Assembly (NCBI RefSeq): GCF_009905375.1
Contig: NC_133650.1
Location: 299,893,957-299,957,956, forward strand
Direction of reading: 5' to 3'
Length of the DNA: 64,000 bases
From: Apium graveolens
Lineage: Eukaryota; Streptophyta; Magnoliopsida; Apiales; Apiaceae
Positions 23,277 to 36,023 of this stretch are shown here, one piece after another. Within the stretch, counting starts at the first letter, position 1; each line of letters opens with the position of its first letter. The notes beneath the pieces are model-generated. The model saw only the letters and a program-made list of their open reading frames with translations. It ran no database searches and was not told the origin of the DNA. Position numbers and translations under genes: made by a program.

Positions 23277-23353
23277 ACTTCTATTTCCAAGCTATTGATG
23301 GTACGCCAATCAAGAATACTTGGAATATTTCCAAGCTAAAGAAATACTACTAG
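23277..23353 (+). mobile_element. Ty3/gypsy pol C-terminus, part 2
   Basis: A plus-strand frame reads DGTPIKNTWNISKLKKYY and then stops at 23,351-23,353. This is the conserved end of gypsy polyproteins (D-G-x-P-I...TWN...LKKYY). It is the continuation of the integrase interrupted at 14,488, with the intervening stretch of the integrase C-terminal region deleted. Confidence 0.8.
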
Positions 23354-25148
23354 TAGCTCATCATACTATCGTCATCATCAGATAAGCTTAAATAAAGTGA
23401 TGTTGATGATCCATAATTCTATTTATCATAGTAGGATATTTATTTAAATATGTATGAGGATTTTTATCTATTTGGTAAAATAAAAAACAAATTATGAGAG
23501 CAATATATTTATCAATAAAAGTTTTTTTCATTTTATCTATATTAACATGTGTATGTCAATTTTATTAAATTAGTATAACTTAGTTGCATAACTTCCTTAA
23601 GGGATGACAAGCAACTAGAGGTTACAATTCCAACCCAAACAAGTGTTTGACGAAGGTCACTTGGGGCCAACGAATTTTTTTCAGTCCTGGACTAGCGACT
23701 CTTCGCCAAACACTTGGGAGGAAATCAAATATTTATCCTAGATTTGTGACCATATGGGTGATAAAATGGTTAAGTTCCAAACTTGTGATATATCGATGAT
23801 CACTCGGGAACAAAAAATTAATCTAACACCCTACTTATGATCTGTTCGATACTCACATGGGGATACAATATATATATACGTGCTAGACTAGTGATGAACC
23901 ACTTTTTTAATGAAGCAACAAGTCACTTGAGGGCAGAGGATATATCAGGCCAGATATACGCCCTTTTGAGTTAACTCCATCCGTCCTTTTGAGTTAACAT
24001 TTGAAATGAAGTGTTTGACACGCATTTTAAGGCTCTTATCTATTATAATTGTATAACTTATTTTGAAGATTTTTTTTAATAAAAGTTTAAACATTTAATA
24101 TTTACTCAGAAGAAAAAAAATTAAAAAATAATTTATTTAACTATAGTAGATAGGAGCCTTAAAATGCGTGTCGAACACTTCATTTCAAATGTTAACAAAT
24201 CAAAGGGACAAGGGAGTAGAAAATAAGACTACCGCAACCGGCAACTATGGCACTAAAGCAGCCCGTGAAAAACAAACGGGGCATTAGATTTTCACACTTT
24301 CAGATGGATGAAGAAAGTCCAAAAAAATAGATTCAAGATTAATGATCTTACCAGAATGGCAAGTTGGAAAAATACTCCAGGACGCCACATTTTGAAACCC
24401 TAATTATAATTACAATTGGGGATGAGGAAATAGATGTGAAGTAAAACTAGTGGTTTCGATTATACCATTGTTGGAGGGCATGGCTAGGATTGCTGACACA
24501 TGGGTAAAAATATATCCCCAGCTTTCTCCAATAGAGCTTAAAGTTTGAGATGACTAGTTAAAAAGCTATTAAAAAACAAGCTATAAGTCATCATCGACAT
24601 AGGTAGCCTATTGAGTGCTAAAATAATATATTAATAAAAGGGGAAAAAGAAAAAACCAAGGTATTGAGATTATGAGATTCAAATGGGTCGTGATGGAAGT
24701 AAAAAGGCCTACTAATAAAAATTAGCTCAATAATTCCCTCTAAATGCATCAACATAGTTGTTTTGGCAAATGGGACAACATTACTACCATATTCCCAATG
24801 ATATTGGAACAAAAAGTACATCAATTTTATATTCAATACCATGGCTGCTAAACTACATAAGAGATGTGATAATTTGAATTCATATTTTTTATTTATCCCG
24901 AGGAAGAGATTCAACATGGAATAAATTGATAATGATTTGGCAAACTATGCCAAATAAATTATGATAATAAGTTATTTTGATAACATCAAAATAATTAAAA
25001 ATATTAAAAACTAAAAGTTTCAAAAATCTCGGGTACTTGTTGATACTATATTGTGATTTTAGATATTTATTATTGAATTAGCAACAACTCGTATTATTAG
25101 ATCTCTAAATCTATAGAACAAGTATAATGCCAATGACTTCACATTAAA
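23354..25148. other. Intergenic, probably 3' untranslated part of the gypsy element plus a MITE
   Basis: I see no gene here. The start follows a gypsy stop codon and may be that element's non-coding 3' region. A MITE occupies 23,974-24,218. The rest is AT-rich without long reading frames that resemble proteins. Confidence 0.5.
23974..24218. mobile_element. MITE, family A copy 1 (long terminal inverted repeats)
   Basis: A 245-bp element has inverted repeats of about 75 bp. The left arm contains CATTTGAAATGAAGTGTTTG and ACGCATTTTAAGGCTC; the right arm contains AGCCTTAAAATGCGTGTCG and CACTTCATTTCAAATG. The ends are CTCCATCCGTCC and GGGACAAGGGAG, typical of Stowaway/mariner-type MITEs. Copies with the same TTTTAAGGCT core lie in introns of both host genes. 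Confidence 0.8.
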
Positions 25149-25547
25149 TGTTAGGCCCAATGACTCATTGGCGAATAAAAACCAACATAAGATATCAGTA
25201 TATTATTGGGCCAAAAGAACATAACGGGCTCAACAACTTTATATCAAGACAATGGCAATCCAATAACGAAAGCGGTGGAAGGATCTAGAATTTCAATAAT
25301 ATTATATTGATGACTTGCCGCCAAAGCATTGTCATTTCCATAATAAATATTACTTGTCGCCAAAGCATAATAATGGGTTGGGCCTAACGTCAATCATAAC
25401 CAATATTGAATAGAAATATGTGAACTTGATCCTTATAAATAATGTACGTAGGCACCTTGAGAGGGATCCGAAAATCATTATTAATTAACCTACTCTCAAG
25501 AGCAGTCCCAAATATCTTAAAACCCTAATTTTATTCTTATTATTTAC
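25149..25547. repeat. Possible LTR-like fragment
   Basis: The stretch starts TGTTAGGCCC after a purine-poor flank, contains CCGCCAAAGCAT twice (about 25,318 and 25,360), and has a TATAAATAATGT box-like segment near 25,434 followed by AGGCACC and CTACTCTC. This resembles an LTR promoter and transcript start. It may be the 3' LTR of the gypsy element, but I see no matching partner, so the call is weak. Confidence 0.25.
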
Positions 25548-25580
25548 TAGCATAAATCTTGTGCGATGCACAGGTTCCCG
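25548..25580 (-). mobile_element. Helitron-like 3' terminus (minus strand)
   Basis: On the minus strand a stem CCTGTGC/GCACAAG is followed by about ten bases and CTAG, then T. Plant Helitron 3' ends have a short GC hairpin about 10 nt before CTRR. I cannot identify the matching TC start, so the element's extent is unknown. Confidence 0.35.
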
Positions 25581-26001
25581 TTAATATTTTAAATTTTTAT
25601 TTATCACGTTATATTATATTTTTAAAAATTTATATAAATATATAATGATTATAAATTTATAATAAAAATAATAAAATAACATGTGGTCATAATTTAGTAG
25701 AATAAGTAGAATATTTCTAGTCAAATTTGGGTTAATTTAACCATAAAAAGTCAAGTATGACGGATAAATTTGGATGAATGAAGTATTTATTATGAAAAAG
25801 AGGAATCATTCTTTTTCTTTAGCAAAAAAAGAAGGAATTATTATTTCTCTTATCTTTTAAATTGTGCATAGTGTAATAATAATTTAAATTATCCAAATTC
25901 CAAAGTGCCTTTCTGAAAAAATAAAATAAAATTCCAGTGCCTTTATATTCGTTCTTGTTTGGTATAACTTTGAAAATAATCATGATACCCCATAAAAATT
26001 T

Positions 26002-26115
26002 ATTCGAGGCTAACAACCTTTATCGATTATTTTAATGTTTTTTTGACAAATATGGGTTATATTCGAGGCTAACAACCTTTATCGATTATTTTAATGTTTT
26101 TTTGACAAATATGGC
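26002..26115. repeat. 59-bp tandem duplication at a SINE tail
   Basis: ATTCGAGGCTAACAACC...TTTGACAAATATGG occurs at 26,002 and again at 26,061, nearly identical. Each copy includes the 3' tail of the adjacent minus-strand SINE plus flanking DNA, so the duplication arose after or during SINE insertion. Confidence 0.85.
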
Positions 26116-26235
26116 TTATAGCCTTACAAATGAGTATCTGTTCTCATAAATTCTCGGGATGAGCGAGGATCGAACCCAGTACCTGGGACTGGGACGACAG
26201 AGGATAAACTATTAACCAATTGAGCTATTAATAGT
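26098..26235 (-). mobile_element. tRNA-derived SINE, copy 1 (minus strand)
   Basis: On the minus strand it has an A-box-like TAGCTCAATTGGTTAA, the shared segment TTTATCCTCTGTCGTCCC, a B box GGTTCGATCC, the body ACTCATTTGTAAGGCTATAA and an A-rich tail. It matches the plus-strand copy at 47,951-48,080. The tRNA-like head is not a functional tRNA gene. Confidence 0.8.
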
Positions 26236-26582
26236 AAATAAATACTAGTCTATATACCTATATAAAGTAGAATCACGGGAGGTCCACGTTGCAGTGTTCA
26301 AATCTCCTCAAACTCCATTCTGATTTTCTCAAGCCTCTCTAATTTGTCCTCAAATTTTCTCTCATAATTGTATTGTAAGTTTTAAAATGATTGTCAGCAG
26401 AAATACCAAGAGGCAATTGATCGAATTCAATTCATCAATTCAATTACAAGTTAGGGTCTTTCTGCCTACCCAAACCACGCAAATTGAACTGTATAAATAT
26501 ACATCAACAGACTTTTGTGGGATAAAATTAGTACGAAAACCCCAATTTTCTGCCCCTGTAGGCTTTAAGAACATGTACTTTT

Positions 26583-27302
26583 TGTTATCAAACTTGTACG
26601 ATAAAGACATTATTATATATATATATATATATATTGAATATATAACTAATTCACAAGAACATTGCTAATTCTTAAATCACATAAGAATTAACAATTAAAT
26701 TAGGAGAAAAGTTTGAGAAAACAAACAGAGATTGGATTTAATCTCGAGTCCAGAAAACTGTCTCCTTAAAGCAGTTTTGCCCCGCAACATCCGTGTTTAG
26801 CGACCTGCTTCCCAGGATAAAACGAGATACTAGTATAATCGATAGATCGAATATACTCTCAGCGAACTTGAACTGAGCCCGAGAACTATCACCGGAATAT
26901 TGGAAAAATTTAAGACTAAAGAGACCGAGAATGAAAGAGATGACTCCTATTTCCTCGACTTAATAAAACTGATGCCCTAAGACTCTATTTATAAAGAGAG
27001 GCTTAAAAGGACTTATTTTTCTTTTCGATGTGGTACATGGTATTTATAAGAAAAACAAAGGAATAGGTTTGTGCTACTCTCGATGTGGTACAAAACCACT
27101 TTTCATATTAAAAGGTAAAACTTTGGAACATCAGTTCTCATTCACCTTTTACTCATTTTGAGTGTGTAAATATACGTTGGAATCCCCTCGAAGAGGAGAA
27201 TACGTTCCAATAAATACACACCACTAACACATAATGTGTCTCACTCACATAGAGTCTCAAAATGATTCACAACTTAGTCTAAAATATTAAGTTTGTCTAA
27301 CA
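26583..27302 (-). repeat. 3' LTR of the LARD
   Basis: It begins TGTTATCAAAC and ends GTCTAACA on the plus strand, next to the purine tract. An (AT)n run near 26,611 is longer than in the partner LTR. Confidence 0.85.
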
Positions 27303-30300
27303 ATCCCCCACAAATGAGATTGATGGTCCAGTAGCACGCACCACATAGACAGACAGACACGGAGCTTGACTTGGTGATAGTTCCGGCGGTCAGATATAGC
27401 ATACGATAGGTAGAGAATGCTCATTGAACCTTCGCTCGAATAAGTATATCGACTTTACTGGTAGACAGTATGACGCGATGTCCTTGAACTATTTGACCGT
27501 TTGTGTAAACGATGACATACTCATCACTATATCTTTCCTGACTCATTCAGTTCTCATGATTATATCCATTTTGGCCCTGGAACATCGTCCTGGTTCTGCA
27601 AGAGTTTCTAAAGAATTGTGCCTCGCAATTCTCCTTTGAAGTGACCATACTTCTCTCTTACATAGGTGATCTTCATCTTATCGAGTAACCCGCGTTTACT
27701 CAACCGAATATTATGTATTCAAACTTGAAATCCTTGTATTCGTCAAAGATCATTAAAAGCATAAAGCTTAACCTCGTACCTTATGGGTCTCACTATTTCA
27801 TCATCATAGAAATAGGCCAGGGGTTACCCCCACAGTGATTTGGTCATCATGATTTAGTTGTCCCATTGAACCAAGTTTTTGGGATCTCCAGTCAACAAGG
27901 TTGGGTGTCCACCATGACGCCGTTAAGCAATAGGCAAGGAGCATTCATCTCGATGATTTGACAACTATCTCTCGGTCTAACTAGATTCCCTTGGCTTAAA
28001 CAGATTCACTCAGTTTAACCATCTGGTTAGTGGATCCAAACATTATCATTTGACTTTACATAGTCAATCATGATAATTCTCGTTGAGAATAGTTGTTTAT
28101 TGGTATTATGTCCTCATCATAGATGTGAGACATACCATTTCATACACAATAATGTGATCTCCCAATTTGCATATTGATTACACGATATATGCATATTAAA
28201 GACACATTTTCCTTGTCATTTAGGAATATCCTTACAAAGTGGCTATTCAGCCTTTTAACTGCATTTATTTTATGCACCAGACTCGTATTCCATCATGAAT
28301 CGAGCTAAGTTTAGGATTTCCATGACACGACTGCTAAGTGTGAAATGTATTCTCGAATGACTTTTAAATTCTTAAAGTCAAATATCTAATTTACATACTA
28401 TATTCATATAGTACAATTAGATATCTTTCGTATTGCAGTCCAAGCTCACGAGCACATATCATACACCTTAAATCTCATTGCAATCACTTCCAAGTGACCA
28501 ATTTCCATTGTACTCGTGCATCTACCCAGTTTACCAACTGTGTAGCCTATGTCTAATTTTGTACAATTTTAAAAGTACAACAGACTTGCAATCCTTCTTG
28601 AGAGATCCTTGTTCATCTACGCTTGGATAAATATAAATCCATTCTAGCTATGACAACTTTAGCTTCGTTGATCTCTTCAAAATTCACATCACCAACATAT
28701 GACATGTATCATCTAAAACTTTTAAAGTCACGAAGATTGTAATCTTCAAATGAAAATTTTTCAATCTCATCAAGATTTTCAGAGATGATTCTCTTGTCAT
28801 TACTTCTCGTAATGATCAGATCACTCACATGCAATCAATTATGACTTGCATATCATGTGTAAATAACACATGCACACATGTCAATTCTCTGATTTTGAAT
28901 CAGTTTGACATCTCATATTGACATATTTCACATTTATGAAATAACTTTACTAATTATTACTTAAGGCTTCACTTGTTATTGATATTACCAGCTGTTAGCG
29001 TCCCAAAAACCAGCAATTTCAGTTTGCATCATTATTGAGTTTAAACGTCCTTAAACTGGCAATCCATATTCACATAGCAACCAATTTTGAGCGTCCTCAA
29101 AATGGCAACCATGTCATTTTTTTGAATCCACTGCTTATCATATCAATATCAAATTTAATATGTCATTATTTCATGTCAATGTTGTTTCACTCAACATGAT
29201 CACCAAAAATACAGATTTTCTACTCTTGCTTTATCTAGAGCAACCTTCAGGTTCACGTAAATAGATATTTCTCCAAATATCTATTTAGAAAGACCGTCTC
29301 AATGTTCATTGATGCACTTTTAAATTTCACAATACGATAATTTTAGTATCATCTTAATGAACCTTATTCTCAAAACTCGAGAATATTTCATAAATTATAT
29401 AAGGTCATCACTTTTGTCTGTAATATTTTATTATCAGTCTGACCTTATACTTCCTTCAGACCCACATATATTTTCCCAATTTGAAAATTTATTTGGGTCC
29501 CAATACTTCTATCTCGTAAGAAGATCTATATATTTTTTAAATAAGATTCTGTCAAACAGAACCACTCTCTCTATTTCTTAACATCCTTTCCCCCACAAAG
29601 GACATAAAGAGAACATGCACAATCCATTTTCTAGTACACGTGCTAGAAAATCTTGATTTATTGACTCTCAGTAATAGTCAAATTTTCTCTTGATATATTC
29701 ACTTATCAAGGAATTATACGAGAAGCGCATTGTTTTCCATTAAATTTACAAGTTCACCTTCAAGCAAATTATCAAGACATTCGGGACTAGCAATTATCCA
29801 AGTCTTTTGCTCTCTGCAGGTTCATCCTCACATTCTTCCAATAACTCGTAAGTTCATTTAGATAACTTTTAATTATAGATCTACTAGTTTATCGCATAAG
29901 CATTCCTAAACTCTGTAATAGTATTCTTACGAATCTCAAAAATTAGATTCATATGTCGGATATTATTAGACTCAACCATTGTCTATGTATCCATCCAAAA
30001 TATCTCAATTGATTTTGGATCTCATGCTACCAACAGATGTATTGGTATCAAGTTTCGAGATACCCCCACATTTCAATTATTTTCAAGAATGTTTCATTAC
30101 ATTCCACTATTCATATAAAATTCAATAATTTTCTATTCTAGATACCCCCACAATTTTAATATTTTACAGAATGTCAGAAAACTTTCCAAAACTAATAGGA
30201 AATTTAATTATTTCCTTCTGTGGTATCATGTTTAAGGAACGATTAGCCCTTCGTAACTAATATCCTCAAATTCAGTGATAGTCTGAGCTGATCACAATCG

Positions 30301-31438
30301 TTTTGCATCTCTCTCATAGCGCAACTCAAGCCTGCATCTACTCCATTTATTTAATGCGAGTAAGGTACAACGACCTCATGAATATTCACGTTGCAAACAG
30401 AATTTTCCCGGTGATTATTCATCATCAAATTTATCCAGTGCAGCACAAGTGAAAATACTAGAACAAATTTTTCCAGTCAAACTAATGTTAACTAACGAGA
30501 CACGTTATATAATAAAGCAACTTATGCCTCCTTTAATAGCTTTCCAAAGCCTCCATATAGACTAAAAGCATTTTGTTAACAAATAAATCTATTAAAATAA
30601 GATGTTTAGAACTACATAGTTTGCATAACGTTTATTGTCACCAACCTATGCTTGTAATCTATTTTCTCCAATTAAATAGATACGCGGTAAGGCCTCTATT
30701 TATCCAGTATTACAAGTTTGTGATATAACTCCATTATTAAAGATTAAACAATAATAATTGATGCCTTATCATCACTCAACAATGATTAAAAATTAATCAC
30801 CAAATAATCAAGTTCCATCATGAAGGGTCACATTTATGTAGCCATATCGTTTAATTGCATAGCAATATCATGTTATGAACTTGCAAACACGCATGTAAAC
30901 TATAGCATATATGATTCTTGTATCAATATACTAATAATTCCGAAATTAATTCAGAATTAAGAAACTCTAGCTCATATATATTATCAATCACCATGTTAAT
31001 TAAACAAAACATAATAAGCTATCCATTAATAGCGAAAACATGGACAAATTATAAATTTGGGTTTAATCTACCTATTTATAATGATCAACCCGAGAGAGAT
31101 GTCACCAAATATGTTCACTTGAATATAAGTTGATCATAAATCAATAACCATTAAAGCATCAATAGCTTTATAAGAAACCAATTATCCAACAACTTTGTGC
31201 TTACTTTTGCCTCGTACCTGTTATGCTTAAACAAAGCACCACTTAAAATCAAATTTATATTAATTTCAGGCACATGGCAACAAGTGATCAAAGAAATTAA
31301 CGCACTAAATTTAATTTAATTATTGAGGCAAATAATGGCCACTCATATACCCATAAATAAATCCAATTTAAACAATCAAATTGACTTTTGCGTCTACTCA
31401 CAAGAAAGTATGAAAATTGAAGGGAACTGCTTTAAGAT

Positions 31439-32148
31439 TGTTATCAAACTTGTACGATAAAGACATTATTATATATATATTGAATATATAACTAATTCAC
31501 AAGAACATTGTTAATTCTTAAATCACATAAGAATTAATAATTAAATTAGGAGAAGGGTTTGAGAAAACAAACAGAGATTGGATTTAATCTCGAGTCCAGA
31601 AAACTGTCTCCTTAAAGCAGTTTCGCCCCGCACCATCCGTGTTTAGCGACATATTTCCCAGGATAAAACGAGATACTAGTATAATCGATAGATCGAATAT
31701 ACTCTCAGCGAACTTGACCTGATCCCGAGAACTATCACCGGAATATTGGAAAAATTTAAGACTAAAGAGACCGAGAATGAATGAGATGACTCTTATTTCC
31801 TCGACTTAATAAAACTGATGCCCTAAGACTCTATTTATAAAGAGAGGCTTAAAAGGTCTTGTTTTTCTTTTCGATGTGGTACATGGTATTTATAAGAAAA
31901 ACTAAGGAATAGGTTTGTGCTACCCTCGATGTGGTACAAAACCATTTTTCATATTAAAAGATAAAACTTTGGAACATCAGTTCTCATTCACCTTTTACTC
32001 ATTTTGAGCGTGTAAATATGCGTTGGAATCCCCTCGAAGAGGAGAATACGTTCAAATAAATATACACCACTAACACATAATGTGTCTCACTCATATAGAG
32101 TCTCAAAATGATTCACAACTTAGTCTAAAATACTAAGTTTGTCCAACA
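31439..32148 (-). repeat. 5' LTR of the LARD
   Basis: Direct repeat of 26,583-27,302, beginning TGTTATCAAAC and ending GTCCAACA. Shared landmarks are AATCTCGAGTCCAG, CGATAGATCGAATA and the twice-used GATGTGGTAC. Confidence 0.85.
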
Positions 32149-34410
32149 CTTTGTTAGTTTTTACATCATATATCATACACGCATAATTATAGATTTACAT
32201 TTTCACTTGTATAAATATTTTAATAATTTTATCTATAGTTGTTCTTCTACATCAATCAATTAATCCAGTTTGTGAAATAGTATCAGAATCCAAGCAATAT
32301 TTTCTCATACCTTGTGTTTGTTGTTCGGGTATTAGGCTTCCAAGAGAATGGTGTTTACAAGTGGAGACAACATATTTTCGCCATTCAAATGCCCCAACTC
32401 GAAAAGGTACACATGCCCTAGACTAGAAACTTTTGAATTAATCAATTAATCAACTACATAAATGAACATTTATGTATTTAGGTTTCAATAATTGCTGATA
32501 TGACAATGATTGGTTTACATTTGGTTACATTATGCACATATGGTGAACAGAACAATGACACTGAGATAATTGCATGCAGAGGAGGATGAAGATAGATTTT
32601 TTGCGGACCTTAAAAGAGTTGTGTGTGAAAGCCTTGGTAAAAACTAAAAAGCTTTTATTCTTTACTCTTCACCGCAACTTTGTAAAGTATAAAAATAAGG
32701 GACTGAGTTTCCAGTGCACTATGTTTTGTTACTAGCATGACTAGAAATTTCCATTCTTATCAAGTTCTAAATTGAAAATTAATAATATAGCTTGGTGATT
32801 GAAATAAGTTTTGCCCTGTCCATTGGCCATAATTCAAGTCATGGGAGTGAAGTGTTGAACACAACTTTCTGTGTAAAAATTCTTATACAGTTGCCTTTTA
32901 TTATTTATTATTTATAAATTTATAAATAATAAGGCATTTGGCTCCATTGCAACTTAATCGGGATAACATGAATTGTCATTTGATATTTATTTTAAACACA
33001 ACTAGCATAAGGTATTCTCTCCCTCCCTCCCTCAATATAAGTATCACTATTTAGCTTTTCTGCCAACTATCAAAGTCTTAGGTTTTTTATATTTTTAGGA
33101 TCATAATATTATAACTTCCTTTCTTCGTCTTTCTTTGTAGGAGCGTGCATAACAGGGTAAATAATCTTTATATTTTTGGTGATGCAAGCATGTCGTGTTT
33201 TTCTCTGCATTTGTATACAATTCAAGCTTAGAGAGGCAAAGCTGCAAATAGATGAAGAACAACATAAATGGTAGAGTAGTTGAAATTAAACACCAATATC
33301 AAAGGAGATGCAAGATAAATAAAATGGAAGTGAAAGGCTACCAACACGTCCCTCCAAATTTGTATTTTACCATCTATAATCCTTTTAGTTTCTCAGTAAA
33401 AATTTCCCTTTTTTGAATTTGCTTTCATTAGTTTGGTAAATTTATCAGTATTAGATTGATTGATTTATATAACTATCCTTTTTTTTCTCCAAAAGATAGT
33501 TTTAGACTTTTAGTTTAGCTGTTAAGTCTTTTGATTCTTCTTCGTTATTTGGAAATTTGTGCTGAAAGTTTCAGTTACATTTGTGGACACTCATATTCCT
33601 ATTCGTTTAACCTAATCAACTGGTTTTGCTTCATCTGACAGGAAATAAACTACAATGAGCAGGCCGAAGGGGTGCACATTAACATTGTGAGGCTGATGTA
33701 AAATGTTATTGTCGAATTCTATTTCATGAACGAATCATACGTTGAATTTTATTTTACTAAATATAAAACATTCAGATTGTGAAGTTGGAATACATAAAGA
33801 ATGTAAATTATATGTTGTGCTCTTCTATATTAGAAAGAATGGAACCCTGTATTCAAATATAAATATAGAATTTAGTTGAAAGGTTGTTAGAATGTAATTT
33901 CATTTAGGGTCTATAGGTATTGTAGTCGATAGTAATACTACACAGAATTAATCGAGCAGGATTACACCAGTGATCTATAATGCACACACAATATAATTCG
34001 AAGCATTTAGGTAATACGGTGCTTTGGCGTTATTAGTTAAGATCTACAATTAACAAATAATGATTTAGTCAAAAAAATGTAAAAAAAATATAACTTTCTT
34101 GGTAAAAATGAGAAAAGAAAGTGAATTAATATCCATGGGAAAATTTTATTTGGGTCTGAGCCCCAAGGTATCATTTGGACTTTGAAATCAATGTACCATT
34201 AACGTAACTAACGTAACCATATTCTCCTACATGTAGATAGATTTTTTGTAGTGTTCGTACAAATTCTTGATTAAGGTAGATGAGATGAATTAGTCATTCA
34301 CCATGTCTGCAAATTTACCTCATACGTTGTGTGATCTCACAAAACATGCAACTAACAAACAATGTGTTAGTTACTCCATATTTTTAGGTTTTTAGATTTG
34401 GTTCGCATAT
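32149..34410 (+). other. Intergenic with possible decayed exon fragments
   Basis: Short plus-strand stretches look exon-like: a splice-like AG followed by EEDEDRFFADLKRVVCESLG and a GT donor near 32,580-32,640, and EINYNEQAEGVHINIVRLM with a stop near 33,643-33,702. A third stretch near 32,335-32,405 reads GFQENGVYKWRQHIF. I do not recognise the protein and cannot assemble a gene, so these may be remnants. The rest is AT-rich. Confidence 0.25.
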
Positions 34411-34667
34411 ATTTCCCTGTCTCATTATTTTATCTGACTTGTTTAACTTTTGACGGTCAAATTGACTCAATTTTGATCATAAATAAAAATTTACTTTTTT
34501 ATTATTTTAAAAATCTGAAAAATGTATATTAAAATAAATTAAATATACTTTCTAATAATATAATTTTATAATTAAATTTGATTATTTACTATATATAATT
34601 TTTAGTCAAAATTAAGTTACTTTGACCGCAAAAAATCAAGACTAAAAAAATTGGAACGGAGAAAATA
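34411..34667. mobile_element. MITE, family B copy 1
   Basis: Imperfect inverted ends: left TTTTGACGGTCAAATTGACT...AATTTTGATC, right AGTCAAAATTAAGTTACTTTGACCG, flanked by CCCTGTCTCATT and GGAACGGAGAAAATA. A related copy lies at 53,352-53,562. Confidence 0.65.
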
Positions 34668-34799
34668 CCTTTTTTTGAAGAAGTATCGCATAATGTACTT
34701 CCATTATAAAAAAAATAGTTAACCACCAGTAGTTCTTTAGTCCCTTACATTTTCCACTGAAAAATACCTTGATAAATATAAACACTTTAACAAGGGTGA

Positions 34800-35755
34800 A
34801 CGACAAAAATGTCCGTTTTCCGGAGAACATTAACAAAAATAGCCAGTTCTAACTACCTGGCCAATTTTAGCCGTCGGGTTACGCATTTGGCTGAGTAGTA
34901 AATCTTGTTACGCATTTCATGGTCATGTAACATGTTCAACTTTTTGTTCTTTTTTTTTTCAAAATCAATTACGCATATGGCTATGGAGTGAAGGCTAACA
35001 CGCATTTAGCATTTGTGTAATGGGTGTATATATATAACTTTTTTTAATATTTGTAAGATAGCTTACGCATCTAATAATGTGGTATCCTGATGTGTTAACG
35101 CAAATGGAGTTGGGGTATTCTGAAATATAAGGGGTGTTGCCCCTCTATCACACTATTATTTAATTTAGTGTTTAAATTTAAATTAAGGTTTAAAATTTAG
35201 GGTTTAGGCCTTTAAATCCTTAATTAATGTGTTTTTTATTCAATTTTTAATATTTCTAAAATTCAAAATTAGAACTCTTTTAATTTTAAAATATTAAAAC
35301 GTAAACCTTAGATTAAATTAGGGTTTAGGCTCTAAGGTCCTTAAATCCTAAACCATAAATCGATGAAACTTTTATTATTTTTTTGTGAATATTTCTAAAA
35401 TCCAAATATGGATGGTTGAACCCTAAAATATTAAAAATTGTTAAATTAGCAAATATCCATAAATTTTAAAAATAATATTATAAAAATAATTGTTAAAAAT
35501 ATAATATCAAGTAGTGTCTCGAAATATAAACACCTGTCTTGAGGTTATGTGAATGCATAATTATCTTGAGGTGTGTTAAATGTTAAGATATAAAAATATC
35601 AGGACACATTGGTTTGAAGTCAGAAGATAAGATATGAGAGTCAGGTTACGCATTTGGTACCGGCATATCCGAAGGGACAAAGTTGGCCAAACTTTTAGAA
35701 TCGGCTATATTTGTCATATTAAAAGAGTAATGGGTTATATTTGTAAATTTTTCGA
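34800..35755. mobile_element. Inverted-repeat element with repeated TACGCATTTG motifs
   Basis: The ends are imperfect inverted repeats of about 55 bp: left ACAAAAATAGCC..TTCTAA, right TTAGAATCGGCTATATTTGT. The interior repeats TTACGCATTTGG-type motifs (near 34,879, 34,909, 34,969, 35,000, 35,063 and 35,645). There is no coding capacity. The same subterminal motif and end style reappear at 63,730-64,000. It is probably a non-autonomous DNA transposon; I cannot assign a superfamily. Confidence 0.5.
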
Positions 35756-36023
35756 AATTAACTATTTTTATTATTAAAAATCGTATTGTAACGTGTTTTC
35801 AACGTTTTTTTACCTAGTAGTTATCATTCATAATCCAAAGTCTCGATCCAATATTCGGCTATTTCGTCGTGAATTATTCTCGCACCTTTCCTTATAAACG
35901 CCCTTATGTACCCTCTCGAAATCGATAATTCTCAAGCAGACACGATCGAACCAAACCGAAATCAAATTTTCGAAACTCGAAAAAAGAGCCACGGGTAATT
36001 CTAAATCTCGCCCAAAATCGGCG

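Larger units (their letters stand above)
26583..32148 (-). mobile_element. Non-coding LTR retrotransposon (LARD) with two LTRs
   Basis: Two direct repeats of about 715 bp (26,583-27,302 and 31,439-32,148) flank 4.1 kb of DNA without any reading frame resembling gag or pol. Both LTRs run TGTTATC...AACA. Beside the left LTR the minus strand has the purine tract TTTGTGGGGGAT, so the element reads on the minus strand. Flanks CTTTT and CTTTG could be a 5-bp target duplication with one mismatch. By eye the LTRs differ at roughly 25-30 sites. No standard primer binding site follows the right LTR (ATCTTAAAGCAG), so its primer is unclear. Confidence 0.8.

Noticed and set aside
26160..26235. tRNA gene on the minus strand
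   Set aside because: A and B boxes are present, but the anticodon arm does not fold and the body continues into a SINE tail shared with 47,951-48,080.
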